64,000 bases of DNA from Adiantum capillus-veneris (GCA_014529385.2 CM043945.1:2950312-3014311); one strand, 5' to 3'. Positions 24,108 to 37,301 are shown, counted from the stretch's first letter. The notes: generated from the letters alone by a model not told the origin. A program made the numbers and translations.

Positions 24108-27093
24108 TCAATCCATAAATGGAAGAAAGCCCAAAGCTTTGTAAAAAGCTTGAAAATTCTCACAAGGCAATGCCTTTGTGAATAGATCTGCAAGGTTGTC
24201 ATGTGTTGGCACATAAGCCAAGATGATCTCTCCTACTGAGAGTCTCTCTCTGACATAGTGATAACTCACCTCAATGTGCCTTGTGCGAGCATGAAAAATT
24301 AGGATCCTTGCAACTACCAATGTGCTCTGACTATCAGTGTAAATGATGTTGGCTGTGTTCTATTCAACACCCAAATCAACCATAAGGTGTTTGATCCATA
24401 CACACTCGACCGTAGTTGTGAAGACTGCCTTCTACTCAACTTCACAACTGGAAGTAGCCACAATAGGTTTCTTCTTGCTCAACCATGATATGCATGAGCT
24501 GTTGAGCATGAAATAAAAACCACCTATGGACACTCACATGTCGTAACAATCTAAGTCCAAAAAAGCATGTAAATCTGGCAGCAATGATCCCCCCTAGGGA
24601 TAAAACAAGCAAATATGTAAAGTGCCACTCAAGTAGAAAAAACCCCTCTTGTCAATGCACATAAAAAACAAGCGGTATTAATATGACAAGTGGGAGCAAA
24701 ATTTTCTTCATAATCAATGCCTTTTTACTGTGCATAACCCTTTGCACCAACTCTAGCCTTGCAGCAATCAATCTCACCAGTAGGCTTGCGTTTTAACTTG
24801 TAAACACATTTTGTATTGATGGACTTTTTTCTAGGAGGCAAATCACATAAATTCCATGTGTCATTTTCTATAAGTGCATCATATTCTTATTGCATGTCAA
24901 CCATCCAATTTTTAGAATTTTGTGCTTCATCAAAAGAAAGACGTTCCTTCTCATCACATAGACTAGAAACAACCAAAGCATAACAATCTGACGCATAAGA
25001 TGCATGGAAAGAACCTGAATGAGTATGACTAGACATAGGTGCATGCAATTTACTGTCATGCAAAGTATACACCAGTCATTTTGGCATACCTCTAGCCTCC
25101 TCATTCTTAGCTCTTTCCACATCAAGTACATCATGTGTATCTTCATCAATAATAAGCTGATCCATAACATTTTCAAAAACCCCCATACGTTGTACATTTG
25201 GCTCATTGGAATTTACATTCAAGTTTCCACCATTAAAAAGAGGCAACAAAGTGTCATAAATGTCAAATGAGATTATATTACTGTCTCTCGTACATGATAA
25301 CAGAGGCTGAACAGAATCTTCCACAAATACAACATCTTGTGAAACTAAGTTATGTTCTGCTTGTGGATGGTATAACTTGTAACCTTTGATTTCAATATTG
25401 TAATCAATAAAGATGCATTCAATAGCCTTATTAGCTTATTTTATACGTTACATTTGTGGCACCAAAGAAGAAGCTAAACATCCAAAAAATGCACATGTGA
25501 TCAATAGATGGCTTCTTATCATGCCATGCTTCATAAGGAGTCATAGACCACAAGGCTTTGGTAGGACACCTATTTAGTACATAAGTAGCACACATGATAG
25601 CCTCAAGCCAAAACGAATGTGGTAAAGCTTGACTCTTGACCATACATTGTCCTATTTTTGTAAGCGACCTGTTTTTTTTTTAACAAAACCGGTTTACTTA
25701 AGTGTATAATGCACTGTACATTGGTGTTTTATCCCACAATCAGCCAAAAATGCATTAAATTCATGAGACATATACTCTCCCCCTCGATATGAGAGGAAGG
25801 TTCCCATATTACATCCTGGGGCGGTCACTTATCAAAAGCTTCCTATATCACGTGCGTTCAAGAGGTTATTAATAATACCTCAATATACATACTATATTTA
25901 CACTACATGCCTATTTAAAAAACCCCCACCCCCCTCTATATGTATACATTTTGATACATTTTGATCTTTTAATAATCCTCTCCGGTTAACTCACGTGATA
26001 GCATACACATTTTAAAAAGTGACCGTCCCGGGTATTACATTTAGAGACATATTTAGCCATAGCCAGAAATTGCTTGAAGCACATGAACACTTTGGACTTA
26101 GCTTTAAGTGGATACACCCATGTATGCGTGGAGTAATCATCAATGAAAATCATAAAGTATAAGTAATTGCCTAAGGGTGGAGTTTGCATAGGCCCACAAA
26201 CATCACTATGCATATGTTGCAACCTGCATGCATCCCTTATTGAACCATCCCCTTTGGAAACTTTTAAGGTTGTATCTTACCCAAAATATAGCCTTCACTA
26301 ACATGCTTAGAAGAAACCATATCAAATTCTTCAAATGTAGCAAACTGATAAAATTCAGATTCCTAAAACGTGCATGCCAAAGTTTTTCATCTAAAACAAC
26401 CTTTGAATCCACAACTACATTTGCAAAATTTTTCCCATATTTGTCATACAAAGTGATCTTGTACAATCCACGACACAAAATGCCACATGCAACCATTTCA
26501 TCACCAAAATTGAGATCATGAACTGTACATCTGTCATCCACAAATTTGACAACAAGACCAAGTCTTGCAAGTGCATATACAGACAAAAGTTTTTTTTGGA
26601 TCCCTCGTACATAAAGTGCATCAACAAGTGTGAAAGAAGGTCCTTTTGCAGCAGTTAGCACAATCTTTCTATCTCCCTTGACTAGATAAGAGGCATTGTT
26701 GGCACTTTTGACTATATTCCCATGAGAAATAGGCTTGAGAAGTGTAAACAAGTCATGATGTGAGCTGATGTGCTTTGTAGCACCACTATTAAAGTACCAC
26801 ACATGTGTATCTGTAGCAACTAACATACATGCATCATTGACAGAAGGATCATATGTACACTTTGCACTAAATGCCTACTGTGCATTTACATCATCATTAC
26901 AATCTCCTTTCCCAAAAGATTCTACAATAGATGCACTTGTAGTGGAACCAGTCGCTTTCTTCTTGGACTCTTTTGCCTTCAACTTAGGAAATTTCTTTAT
27001 CAAGTGATCATTTGCCTTGCAATAATGGCAATGCATCTTCTTTTTCACCAGAATGCCTATACGAGGTGCTGCCAAAAAAAGCATTAGAAACAT
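24108..27093 (-). pseudogene. Copia gag-pol remnant with RT core deleted
   Basis: From high to low coordinates the frame pieces are: gag end with zinc-knuckle relic (CHYCKANDHLIKKFPKLK, near 27030), protease (FNSGATKHISSHHDLFT near 26790, where the expected DSGA is NSGA), pre-integrase (LWHARF), integrase (MQHMHSDVCGPMQTPPLGNY near 26200 and YEAWHDKKPSIDHMCIF near 25530), a C-terminal stretch at 24870-25324, and RNase H (24320-24108, RHIEVSYHYVRERLSVGE). RT is largely deleted. Frames are in better condition than in the plus-strand copy in the protease region. Confidence 0.85.
25815..26032. mobile_element. 218-bp MITE with 8-bp target duplication (hAT-like)
   Basis: Inverted ends: the left end starts CCTGGGGCGGTCACTT, and the right end read in reverse starts CCCGGGACGGTCACTT. 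TATTACAT flanks both sides exactly (25807-25814 and 26033-26040). The other copia copy in this window has the uninterrupted site (CCCATAGTACATTTCGAGAC, reverse of about 18105-18135), which confirms a clean insertion with one copy of the 8-mer. An 8-bp duplication fits the hAT group. No coding capacity. Confidence 0.9.
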
Positions 27094-28313
27094 GCAATTT
27101 TCTACTCACTAACGAACCATGAGAAGTGGTTGTAAATTAGCATGAACATAGTGAGCATTTCATTAGAATAGATTCCTAATGAGAATAACAAGAGTTCTTG
27201 GGTGGATAGAGCAACAAAAAGCATAACACCTTGTTAGATAGCATGACCAATACTTCAAAAGAGAGAGAGAAATTAAGCTATTGACAACAGTTGAGGACCG
27301 GATTTACATGGAGCCGGTCCCCCCTCCAAAAGGCTTTGTATTATGGTTTCTCCTATCAAGAGAGACATTTTACATTACAATTCTTTGTGTTCCTTCAATA
27401 CTAGCTAGTGCAATGAAGATGGAAACTTCATACACTAAGCAAAACACTTATCAAACACAACATCAATTCCCTCACGGTCTCAGACCCAAGACCTCACACA
27501 CCTTCGAAGATGGTGAGAGCTAGCAGGGTATGAGAGTAGATTGAGAGGAAGAAGGAGTATTCTTACGATAAAGATGTACATCTCCTCACATAATCACTCA
27601 TATCAACAACACTTAGCTTAGTAATTAGCATGGTAGAGGAGATGAGCATGCATTGAAGCTTGGCTCTTGGTTGGATTTGCATCACAAAGCGCTCTTGGTT
27701 GGATTTGCATCACAAAGCCAAGAGTTGTTGGTGTAGGCCTCCCTTCTCACAAGCTTGGAGTAGGTGATAATATTTCCATTAAAGCTTGAGAAGAGAGAGA
27801 GATTCTTCTTACTCCACACATGAGCTAGTGTGAGTGTGTAGGTGATAATGCCTTTGAAAAATCAGACCCCTCTCTCTCTTGGTCGACCCCTCTTGCTAAT
27901 TGCTCTTGGTAGCATATCATTGGACCTCTCCAGGCTTAGTTAATGGCATTTAAGTAGCATAAGTGACAGCCTTTTGACATGTGTCCCCCTTTCCCCTTTT
28001 GTGAGAGCTTTAGGTAATTAATTGATTCAACTAAACTCTCATTGGACCCCTTTGCCTCCTGGCCAATAGGAATCAGGCAAGCCATCGGGATGATGAATGC
28101 TCATTGGACCCCTTGGGAGACTGTCCAATAGTCTTCTAGAGAGCTTAATTCCCATTGGTTCTTTTATTAAGTGTTTTTAAATTAATTAAACTAGATTTAC
28201 TCTAGCCTAATTCTCATCGGTCCACCTCCAAGGCCATCCAATAGGATTTGAGTACACCTTGTGGGCATCTGGGCTAGGGAGCTGACACGTGTCCCTCATT
28301 CCGTGTAAAGGGA

Positions 28314-28316
<3 letters not shown>

Positions 28317-28398
<82 letters not shown>
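28317..28398. repeat. (TG)n microsatellite
   Basis: TG run of about 82 bp inside the candidate LTR. Confidence 0.95.
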
Positions 28399-28401
<3 letters not shown>

Positions 28402-28633
28402 TTTTGTTTCTCATACCCTACTTGCAACGCTCGCCCCCTCCTATGTAGGGATGCATGAAGACTTTTGGGACACACACAAAGCATCCAATTTCCCTAATGT
28501 TTGACCTTTGGACACAACCTTTGAATTTTGGAACCTTAGCATTTTGGATTTCTTAATGGGCTTAACCTTAGGGTCTATGAAGCCCATTGCTGCACATTGT
28601 TCTTTTGTAGATGGCCCCCCTTGTGGATCCCTA

Positions 28634-28863
28634 TTTTCTCTCCTCTGGATTCCTATTGTGGCCGGTCTGCTAACTTAACCAATATTCTAGCTTTTTCTCC
28701 CTTGGCACTTTCCCATATTAAATGATCAGTTTAACATGAGAAAATCAGTTTTCTCTCCTCTGGATTCCTATTGTGGCCGGTCTGCTAACTTAACCAATAT
28801 TCTAGCTTTTTCTCCCTTGGCACTTTCCCATATTAAATGATCAGTTTAACATGAGAAAATCAT
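28634..28863. repeat. 115-bp perfect or near-perfect tandem duplication
   Basis: TTTTCTCTCCTCTGGATTCC at 28634 recurs at 28749, and both units end in AACATGAGAAAATCA. I saw no mismatches, so it is recent. Confidence 0.93.
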
Positions 28864-29269
28864 TTAAGAGAATTAGATATTTATTATTATGACATTACCT
28901 CTCTCTTGAAATCATAGTCGTCCTCGACTATGGTGTAGAGAAGATAAATCATATTCATGAGTCCTTTTTCTTAGCGGGTAGAGGAGCCCTATGTTACCCT
29001 ATGACATCATTCCATAATGGATGACTAGTCCATTTGGCGCTTGAGAGCCTAAGGCTGCCGCAAGCATGTCTGCACATTAGTCCTATCAATCTTCCATAGT
29101 AGAGTGACAAGCTCTACTTGGTGTTCGAGAGACGTCGTCTCCACAAACTTGATCTAAGCATGCATACTATTTCATTTTTGTGCACAATAAAGAAAAAGAG
29201 AGTCTTATAAGACAAAAATTTTGTTCATTTTAAACATTTGTACATTTGCTTACTCTTGGGAAGCATTGT

Positions 29270-32200
29270 AAGCATTGACAAGGTTTAGGTTATCCTTTAA
29301 TTGTATGCCTTGCATCCATCTAGCATCTTCAAAAGGATAATTCTTAAACTTAATAAGATATCATCGGATACTCTTACTACCTCTTAGTACCTTGTCTTCA
29401 TGTCAGAGAATGGACTCGGGCTGCAACACCTCTTCTTGGTCCTTGATCTCCGGTGGGTCTTCAATAGTTGGTTCTTGAGGTGGCTCTCCTTTGTAAGGTT
29501 TTAATAGGCTCACATGGAAAGCATTATGTATGAACTAGTGATTGGGCAACTTGAGTTGATAGGCCATCTCATTGATTGGCCTAAGAATCTGGAAGGGACC
29601 ATAGTACCTTTTTGCTAGTTTAGCATAGTACTTTTGGTGTCCCGTAGGATTCTTGCCTGTCGTGTGCCTTGGGAAATTTCAATAAGACCCAATCATTTTC
29701 TTTAAAGGCTTGGGTTCTTCTGTGCTTGTCAGTAGCAGCCTTTTGCCTTTGTTGTGAGATAGAGATAGCATCCTTAATCTTTTGAAAATATTCTTGTAGG
29801 TCTCTGCTATACTCATCTGCAACGAAGATCTTCCCATGTACCTTAAGTAGCAAGGGAATTTTTGATCTTCCCTCAATTACCTCAAAAGGTGCGTTTCCCG
29901 TGGAAGTATGTACAATGTTATTGTAAGCATACTCCACTAAGGGTAAGTACTTCTCCCATTGGGATCTTTGATCTACTTTTGTTACATAGGATTTTAGTAG
30001 ATCAAGAATTGTTAGGTTAGCTATTTCACTTTGGCCATCCGTTTGTGGTGGATGATAGGCCAAAGAGAAGCTTAGCCTTGTCCCTAAATTCTCAAAGAGA
30101 CCCTTCCAGAAATTACTGGTCATTCTAGGATCTCTATCCAACACTATGGACATTGGCAAGCCATGGTACTTGAAAATTTGTGAAATGAAGAGGGTTGCCA
30201 TTTGATGGGGTTTGATAGTCTTTTTGACAGGTATAAAATGAGCTTGTTTAATAAACCTGTCTACTATCGTCCATATTCCCGTATTCCCATGGAGAGACTT
30301 AGGCAATCCAAAGATAAAATCCATGGATATGCTCTCCCATGGTGAATAGGGATTGGCAAGGGTTGAAGCAATCCAGGTTTCTTCCCTCTATCAAATTTTG
30401 TCTTTTGGCATACCACACATTTAGAAACATACTCTTGTATGTTTGCTTTCATGGTAGGCCAATAGAAATATGTTTCAATTCCCTTTAGGGTAGACTGAAT
30501 CCCTCTATCCCCCGCATAAGGAGGATCATGAGATTCATACATTACTTTCTCACGGAGTGAGTTAGTAACGCATAGTCTATTGCCATAGAGAAGATAACCA
30601 TCTTGTAAAGTAAATGGTTCCTCTTTCTTCCCTAGTGCAAGGGCTGAAATCACATCTCTAAAATCGGGATCAATAGCATACTCATCTATCATTGAAGATA
30701 GATCATTGTGAGTTGCTATGGAAACCGCATTCACTCTCGACCATCTTGAGAGTGCATCGACTACTTGATTATGCTTGCCAACAATGTGAGCAATATGAAA
30801 ATGAAATTGCGAAAGAAAATTTGCCCACCTCATTTGTTTGTCGGAGAGCTTGGTCTGCGTCATGAAGTACTTAAGACTTTGGTGATCCGTTTGCAGAATG
30901 AAAGGAGTCCCCAATAAATAGTGCTTCCATGAGTCTAAGGCATGTAGAAATATGAGGATTTCCTTTTCATATATGCCTAGAGCTTGCTCAATAGGGTCGA
31001 TCCTTCGACTTTCATACCCTATGGTGTGCCCTTCTTGGAGTAAAACAACTCCAAGGAAATCACCACAAGCGTCACATTGGACCTCAAATAGCTTTGAGAG
31101 ATCCAGTAGTGTAAGCACAGGTTGAGAGATAACCTTTTTGAAAGCATTGTTCTCCTTAGCAGACCATGTATACCTAACGCTTTTGTTTGTTAGGTCATGT
31201 AATGGTCCCGCAATTTGTGAAAACTTTTCTATGAAGCGTCTATAGTATGCACACATACCTATAAAGCTTTTTAGTTCATGAAGATTCCTTGGTTTAGGCC
31301 ATCCTTTTATTACCTCTAACTTTGATGGATCCATTTGGATGCCATCTTGAGAGATAATTTTACCTAACTACTAAATCTCTTGCAAGAATAATTCACTTTT
31401 CTTTCGATAAAGTTTATTCTCTCTTAAAACTTGAAATATTACGTGGAGGTGTTTCTTGTGTTCATCTAATGAGTTAGAGTAGATGATAATATCATCAAAG
31501 AACACTCCAGTGAAGGTTCGGTGAGGCCTGAATAGCTTCTTCATCAAGCGGTTGAATGTGGCTGGTGCATTGGTCAAGCCAAAAGGCATGACAATATATT
31601 CGTAAAGACCAAACGTAGTGCGAAATGCGATCTTGAAAATGTCTTGATCAACTATCCTTATTTGATGGTAGCCACTTTTTAGGTCAATCCTAGTGAAGTA
31701 GGTCGATCCTTGTAGCTTATCAAATAGGTCTTCTACTCGTGGAGCGGGAAACCTATTCTTGATAGTGATCCTATTTAGTGCTCTATAGTCAACACACATA
31801 CGATATGTGCCATCTTTATTTTGCACTAATAGCACAGGTGAGAAAAATGGAGATGAGCTAGGCCTAACCATGCCCTTCTCAACTAACTTATGCACTTGCC
31901 ACATAATCTCCTCTTGTTGAGCTTGAGAAACTCTATAAGGAGGTTAGGTGGTGAACTTCCTGGAAGAATTTCAATTGCATGGTCATCATTACCTCGTTTA
32001 GGAGGTAGCTCACAAGGGATGTCGTCAATAAAGACATCTTGAAACCCCTTGAGAAAATTGGATAACTCTAATTCCTTTTGGTTGCTTTTATTTTCTTTTG
32101 CTAACGCATTAGGTTCATTTTGAGAATCTTTAATAAAAATCATGTACATGAAAATAGAGCTCGTTATTGACTTGTTGAAAGCTGGTGTATGTACAATGGG

Positions 32201-33406
32201 TACAATGTTACCCATTTCCTTAGCATCTATATACATATCTTTTTCCCTGAACTTAAAGGAGATTCTCCTTTTAGGGAATTTAACATTGGCAGCCAGGCGA
32301 TCAAACCATGGTGTCCCTAGGATTACATCCTCACGCTTGAGAGGAGAGATAAAGAAGTCCTCTTTGTCCACATAGCTTTGGACATGGAGCCTCAATTTCC
32401 CGATTAAGGGAGTGACTGAAGCTTCTTGCCCCTTGAAAGCAATGTCTGCGGGTAGAACATCTCCCATCTCGTAGGCTTGTATGCCTAGCTTGGTGGCCAA
32501 CTCTATAGATATAAAATTGTGAGTAGAACCAGGGTCAAAGAGAATAAAAGCATCACGTTCTCTTACCTTTCCCCAAGCATGGCATAGAGGAGATCCTTTG
32601 TGGTGAGTTTCCTCCTGGATTTTGAACAAGGTAGCTCTAGGAGGATCATGGCGGGTGTTCTTTTGGGGACAAGCATGGTACACATGCCCTTGTTCGCCGC
32701 TCTTGAAGAGAGAGTTTATTTTTGCCTTTGTAAACTCCCTTCTCTTTAGCTTTGTTGGAATTGCCCTTAGGAGACTTTTGGACATTGTCCTTCCCCTTAG
32801 GCTCATTGGAACCCTTGTTTTCCGGGGGCTTAGAATTCCTCTTAGCCCTTGTTTGGAAATTCATTCGAGAGGCCATCATAGTATGGTGCATTACCACGAA
32901 TATGGTGCGTGGCCTTTGGGAGTTGACATACTCCACCATTTCTTTGGTTAAGCCCGCACAAAATTGCTTCTTTTGCTCTCCAAAATCCAACTTTTTGAAG
33001 ATAGTGGCTTTGAGTTGTAGGTCCCAAAACATGTCTACATATATGTGGATGGATTCATAGGGAGAGAGCTTCAAGCTTTCCCATTCGGTGAGTACTTTGT
33101 CTTTGGCATTGGTGGCCAAAAACTGCTTCATAATGGAAGCTCTTAAAGCTTTCCATGTTCGTCGAGCTTCACCGTTGGCCCGTAGGCTAGACCACCATTG
33201 TCTGGCGGACTTTTGAAGGTGCATAGCTACATGGTGTAGCTTAGAGGACTCCGTGAAGCCCTCATCTCCGAAATCCACATCAAATTGTTGGATAAAGGCC
33301 AAGACTTTGTCCATAGCACCAAAGGTGCCATCGTAGGTAAGGAAAGAGATGCTCTTTCCTCCCTCCTTGAACTTCTCGAGCTTGGACGACCTCTTCCACG
33401 CGGCAT
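29270..33406 (-). pseudogene. Ty3/gypsy chromovirus gag-pol, broken
   Basis: Minus strand, from gag ATG near 33406 (MPRGRGRPSS). The gag capsid is at 33314-32900 (RQWWSSLRANGEARRTWKAL). A decayed zinc knuckle lies near 32700 (GEQGHVYHACPQK). Protease is near 32540 (LFDPGSTHNFIS, then ILGTPWF). RT is 31904-31371 (YRMCVDYRALN, MPFGLTNAPATF, FFDD), followed by RNase H (31334 on, TDHQSLKYF). The integrase zinc finger near 30480 has its second His replaced by Asp (DRG), with CVVCQKTK intact. The integrase core has WTIVDRF, LDRDPRM and YHPPQTDGQSE (30260-30020). A chromodomain relic near 29400-29320 includes YLIKFKNYPFEDARWM. Frameshifts near 33310, 32650, 31890 and 30300 and stops in the tail disable it. 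Chromodomains direct such elements to chromatin marks. Confidence 0.88.
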
Positions 33407-33454
33407 AGGATTTCTTATGGCCTCTTCTTTTTTATGGTTCAAAGGTTGCACCGT

Positions 33455-34420
33455 TGGAGAGGGGGAATGGGGAGCACGCCCAGCGTGCCAACACGGTTGC
33501 CTCCTATAGCCCAGGGCACACACTGCACCCCAATCCACTGAAAAACCAACTTCAATCAACGCACCATCGACCAACCGATCCAAAATCACACCGCTACAAC
33601 ACGCACACACCCGAGAGCAGAAGAGAAAGGGGAAAGAGGGCCGAGACGACGCAAAAAAATCCCCTGCAATGGGGGCTTTCTCTTTCATAGGCACACCAAA
33701 AACTTTACAATTCTCATCGCTGCAACCGGCGTGAACCAAAACACACGAAAGGGCGAGCCCCGCTCAAGCCCGGGCACAAAGTTTCCATAGTCTTCTTGCT
33801 CCTCGTGAGCTCTCCATGGCTCCAAACGAGCGAGCAAACCAAAAGCTAAAAAAAACCCCTTCTCGTTGCAAAACAAACGTTTTTATGTGAGAGCTAGACA
33901 TTTTTAGCACTTAGGCCTTTTTGCCGCCATGTGGCACTCCTTTTGACTTCTTGAAAACTGGGCTCGAACTCCCTCTTATCACTCTCGCATGAGGACTCCC
34001 CCTAGGGAGCAACGACGGCGCCGTCGTTGCTCCTAGGCGGGTAAAAAACCTCCTCCTCAAAAGACTTTTGCAACGAGGGCCACTGCCCGTGTGAAACCGG
34101 GCTAGCCACGCAATCATGCCACGTTATCACCTTCCCCGCGTGGGCGCACCGCCCCTGGCGCCGCCTTATCAGCCAAAATCGTCACCGACCGCCACTTGTC
34201 ACCTGCGCAGCGCCATCGACGCTTTCCGCCATAGCCCACGAGCTCCTAGAGCTCCTTGCCTCCCTTGTGATACTAATGGGGCCTCACGGCCTACCCCTTA
34301 AACTCCGGCATCAAGACCTCCGCCTGCCCATATGGGCCAATAGCGCTGCCACGTGTCAGCCGCTGGGTTAAGCGGCCTCCAAGGACTTGAAACTCCATCC
34401 CTTTTTCCTCCACAAAACCT
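33455..34420 (-). repeat. Candidate LTR, lower copy of about 965-bp direct repeat
   Basis: Near-identical to 37353-38317. Read on the minus strand both copies contain GGTTTTGTGGAGG at the start and finish in a CA (CCCCCTCTCCA here). It directly abuts the leader of the chromodomain gypsy gag, so it could be the 3' LTR of the gag-only element above it, or a replacement 5' LTR of the gypsy below it. Open frames across it on both strands are shared by the two copies and are not genes. Confidence 0.75.
34006..34033. repeat. 28-bp perfect palindrome in the LTR
   Basis: GGAGCAACGACGGC followed directly by its reverse complement GCCGTCGTTGCTCC, no spacer. The sister repeat has a changed left arm (AACCATGGC), so the symmetry is broken there. 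Confidence 0.92.
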
Positions 34421-35410
34421 CCTTTAACCCATTTTTTCCCTCTTACTTGCCCTGCATGCCATACATCATCTGGTGATCCAATCACCGAATTGCAAAGCGG
34501 TGCCGAGTTCCCCCTTTACCGATTTTTTGGCTGTGCAAACCCCACTGCATTCCGACTCCCCGGAGTTCCGCTATCCATGGTCACAAAAAACCGGAAAAAA
34601 CATCTGCAACCTTTTACCGTCCAATGATCCCAACTTCGTTTTGTTGTATCTGACCAACCGAATTTCCGATTGATGTGCAGTCGATTTGTGCTAACTCCAC
34701 ATGAATCACCCTTCCACCGAGAATTTTGACGAGGCCGAAAAATTGCTAGGTGGCACGTCCCCCAATGTGGCCAAGTGGGCTCATACCCGGCCCCTGGAAA
34801 ATCTTCTAATGACCATATCTTGGTATCTGGAGCTTCGATTCGCATTCCGAGAAGACAGGCACACCCCATAACTCGAGCACTACACACATATGCATTGACA
34901 TCAGCCTGGGCCACCTGTCTCCATCTGCCCTGTCCGGCGAGGCTCTGCAATGCACCCCACTTCAAACGGCCATATCTCTCTCATCCACGCTCCGTTTGAT
35001 GAGCCGTCTAGACCTTCTTGGAAAGCACATCGAGCACCACATTCCGGCACACAAAACTATCATTTCGGGCATATGAGACCATTCTCCAATTTAGCGCGTG
35101 ACAACACACCCAGGGCCTAAAAAGCCTCATCAAGCATACACTTTCACCTTCCCTTGGCTGTAGCCGCACTGCACAGCTACACCATCGCCTGGGCCCGCAT
35201 CTGCTTGACCACATAGCCCCGCTTGTGCCCATTTCTATCATCGACAGCATTTGGCTGTACCATCATTGCCCACCCCCTCGTTGAGCATTTATGCTCAACC
35301 AAAAGCATATTCACTGCACACCACAATGGCATAACCACACCAACATTGAGCAAACCTCAAACCACACCACAAACTGTATGTACAGTATATACATAGCTCC
35401 ATGCTGCTCA

Positions 35411-37301
35411 TCATGCGGGTTGCCCAACCCCCTGCATTACATGTTGTCTCCCTCCAGGGTCAAACACCTGGCATTGACCATCACTATCCACCAGTAGCAG
35501 CTCCTTGTAGTGTTGCACCCCAACACAAACACCATAGTGCACCCAAAGTGCACACAACATAGCCTCACTGTTCCACGTAGCCATTGGCATCCAAGCACTC
35601 AAAAGAGCACTACCGTGCTCACCACTTTGCCCTACGGCCACACCAACAAACATACCAGCATCGATGGACAAACCTGAAAAACTTGACCCTCCCACCCAAC
35701 CATGTGATGTGGAGGCACCCTCCACGGACTTATGTAACTGGCGAATTTCCCACTGCACTGCTGTACTCAAAAGCATGGCCTTTAACACCCAATGGAACAT
35801 TTCCCCTGACGGCTTCACAACACCCACAGGCTGCTCTTTCTTTTTATCCATGGCCAAAAACACTTGTTCATCATCCAAACCTGTGGTGGCCTCAAGCATT
35901 GGCTCCTCGCTGCATTCCATATATGCGGCTTCAAACACTGGATCCTCATGCTCATCCACACAAAGTAGAGCCACATGGCTCAACCAATGCCTCTTGTAGA
36001 CCATCCTCCTCAACCTGTTCACTTTCCATCTCCATGGCAGATTCCTCTTTGTCCAAGCTCCTCACCTATCTCACGACCAAATCACACTGCACGATCACTT
36101 TAACCAACATCACCATAAACATGGTGCCGCACAAAACCTTTGCATGCATACCCTCAGCCCCAATCTTGGGAACTTCCACCTGCTCTTCATCCACAGTAGA
36201 AACCATCACATCTTTATATACCAAACCAGGCAGCTCTACCTGTACCACTTCAGGCTCACTAGAGTCCGTCTCTTCTCCATAGGACGTGGACCCATCCTCT
36301 TCACCTGTATCCCACAAACTCGAGCTCAAACTCCCATCACCATCACTGCCATAGGCTGACTCGGCACCTGTATCCTTATCCTTTAGCGGCTTCAAAAAAG
36401 CTTGGCTACTGCCAACTTGGCCCTGCACACTCTCCTCATCAAAATCCAAACTCTTGGCATCTCGGCCACAATGTGCCACTTTCTCAAGCAAACCCTCCAC
36501 AAGAACAGGCTCTACCATCTCCTCAAGCTGCACTTGGCACTTGGTATCTGCCATCTTTTCCACACACAGGCTCTCCTCAACACATGGCTCGCCCTCGTTG
36601 GCAAGCGCATCCACCATTGGCACTAGCATCCTGCAAACAGGCACTTCCACACAAGCAAAATCGACCATTGGCCTTACCTCAACAGGCTCCACAGCTCGCA
36701 TCACCGGCACCATCCTCAACTTGTCCAAAGAACAACCTGCTACCACAACAGGCGCACACTCTGTCGGCTTAAGCAAGCCAAGCTCCATTTTCCTTTTCAC
36801 TTTGCGGCTCTTTAACCTGGAAACCTGGACCGCTTTGACATAGCACTTCGGCTCTTCATCATCAACCTTTTCTCAAACGACAGGATGCAAACAAGCCAAA
36901 AAATTTTCCAATTTGAAGCAGTCGCCGTTAACCACATGCGTAATCGCCACCAACTGCTTCCAACGAGCTTTGACCTCGGCCACAAAAACCTCAAAATTAG
37001 CACTCACATCTTGCCGCAGGCCTTTGATCTGCGCTTCCACTTCATCAATCGATAACACCTTACGAAACCACAGCAGAAACTGCTTTCTAAAACTCTGCCA
37101 AACCTGTTTGTCTGCCGCTCGCAAACCATCAAACCATAGCTTCGCTTTTCCTCGCAGCACCAAGGGCACCGTACGCACCTTGTCATCATCACTTGTCATC
37201 TGCAATGATAGCAAGAACAACTCAAAATCCACGAGCCAGTTGTCCGCATCCTCACTTTCGCTGAAAATCGGGCCACTGCTTTGCCACATCCTTGCTTCCA
37301 A
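35411..37301 (-). pseudogene. Retrotransposon gag-like protein with acidic tail
   Basis: Minus-strand frames run 37301-36873, 36800-36066 and 36022-35411. The first is a capsid-like domain (FSESEDADNWLVDFELFLLS, VLRGKAKLWFDGL, SFRKQFLLWF). A stop after HPVV breaks it from a Val/Glu-rich linker and an acidic serine-rich stretch (SYGEETDSSEPEVVQVELPG). The third frame (MFVGVAVGQSGEHGSALLSA) has no domain I recognise. No zinc knuckle, protease or RT motif is visible. It would depend on an autonomous relative for movement. Confidence 0.65.

Larger units (their letters stand above)
23809..27136 (-). mobile_element. 5'-truncated Ty1/copia element, reverse orientation
   Basis: A relative of the copia element at 15.7-20.8 kb, on the minus strand. 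It keeps the 3' LTR (23809-24030), purine tract, RNase H, integrase, protease and a gag fragment. Homology to the plus-strand copy stops inside gag near 27136. Most of the RT core is missing: sequence jumps from the start of RT (near 24700) to after it (near 24600). A MITE is inserted at 25815-26032. The element is non-functional. Confidence 0.85.
27137..28894 (-). repeat. Probable 3' LTR region of the chromodomain gypsy element
   Basis: Read on the minus strand, a purine tract (AAGAGAGAGG, 28899-28908) follows the gypsy pol tail, and the LTR would begin TGTCATAATAATAAATATC at 28894. No coding frame is found down to the truncated copia at 27136. The far end is not defined, and no matching 5' LTR is visible in the window. 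The region includes a TG microsatellite, a 115-bp tandem duplication and several ATTGG/CCAAT hairpin pairs. Confidence 0.5.

Noticed and set aside
33227-34301. Open frames in the 965-bp repeat (for example the one with FPFLFCSRVCACCSG)
   Set aside because: The same frames recur in the sister repeat at 37.3-38.2 kb with substitutions that do not respect codons. They lie in LTR-like DNA.
35584-36843. Plus-strand frames opposite the gag-like gene
   Set aside because: They are the antisense of an intact-looking gag-like frame and have odd Ser/Thr/Pro composition. The minus-strand reading has a capsid-like domain.
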